Below, piece after piece: positions 63,987-64,000 of a stretch of DNA of 64,000 nucleotides (positions are counted from its first letter, which is position 1; each line of letters starts with the position of its first letter). The stretch is taken from the NCBI GenBank assembly GCA_020310875.1, contig MU260071.1, forward strand, positions 593,501 through 657,500. The letters run 5' to 3'. Made by a program: the position numbers and the translations under genes. Below the pieces are notes generated by a model that saw only the letters and a program-made list of their open reading frames with translations, searched no databases and was not told the DNA's origin. This DNA is from Ceratopteris richardii. Lineage: Eukaryota > Streptophyta > Polypodiopsida > Polypodiales > Pteridaceae.

Positions 63987-64000
63987 GATTAGCTCTATGG

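Larger units (their letters stand above)
54110..64000 (-). mobile_element. Athila-like Ty3/Gypsy element J (3' part in window)
   Basis: The minus-strand order from the right edge is: acidic linker and RT, RNase H and integrase, integrase C-terminal segment, PR2 with WVPK motifs, about 4.1 kb of further open frames, a polypurine tract (54821-54834) and the 3' LTR (from 54820 down). Gag, PR1 and the 5' LTR lie beyond the window. It is the best-preserved member of the H/D/J family; the pol region is nearly open with few breaks, and the downstream region is split into several open pieces. Confidence 0.85.

Noticed and set aside
1-64000. CRISPR arrays, bacterial operons, rRNA genes or endogenous DNA viruses
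   Set aside because: Nothing of this kind is seen; every strong coding signal is Ty1/Copia or Ty3/Gypsy.

Overview
The window reads as intergenic DNA from a large-genome land plant. It is a dense nest of LTR retrotransposons, and I see no host gene that I can defend. Plant origin is inferred from the Ty1/Copia and Ty3/Gypsy families (Athila-like OTA-type Gypsy, non-coding LARD-like elements, initiator-Met primer sites) and from the depth of nesting. A gymnosperm or other large-genome lineage is possible, but the sequence does not prove it. All coordinates below come from reading the sequence by eye.

Layout. 1-2660: old Copia fragments and unassigned DNA. About 2661-8085 (minus): an old Athila-like Gypsy, here called H. 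8330-8750 (plus): integrase tail of another Gypsy lineage. 8751-10600 (minus): 3' part of a non-coding Gypsy-like element, K. 10917-15663 (minus): Copia element A, with target-site duplication (TSD) ATATG. 15730-17910 and 24313-25308 (minus): an old Copia, B, split by the non-coding LTR element C (17916-24307, plus, TSD GATAG). 25309-46001 (plus): Athila-like Gypsy D. D carries a short poly(A) retroposon in its RT, into which Copia E (31967-42178, minus, TSD CTACT) inserted, and E in turn holds Copia F (34332-39486, minus, TSD CATGC). The 3' part of D is cut by LTR element P (46007-53336, minus, TSD AGATG), which itself holds Copia G (47251-52401, plus, TSD GCACA). About 54110-64000 (minus): Athila-like Gypsy J, running off the right edge.

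A, E, F and G belong to one Copia family with a 230-bp LTR; B and a fragment at 1-450 are older relatives. LTR differences counted by eye (F about 1/230, G about 3/230, E about 7/230, A about 8/230, P about 9/290) agree with the nesting order.

The most interesting signal is in the Athila-like family H/D/J. Downstream of the integrase, all three copies carry a second retropepsin-like protease domain of a different subtype from the usual upstream protease. In J this is followed by spaced Trp-Val-Pro-Lys motifs, and then by about 4 kb of further open frames (a globular domain, a Pro/Ser/Thr-rich stretch and a coiled coil) that stop at a polypurine tract and LTR. A second unusual feature is an antisense array of four tRNA-like units with pol III A/B boxes just downstream of the primer site of element C, with single relatives in K and D.
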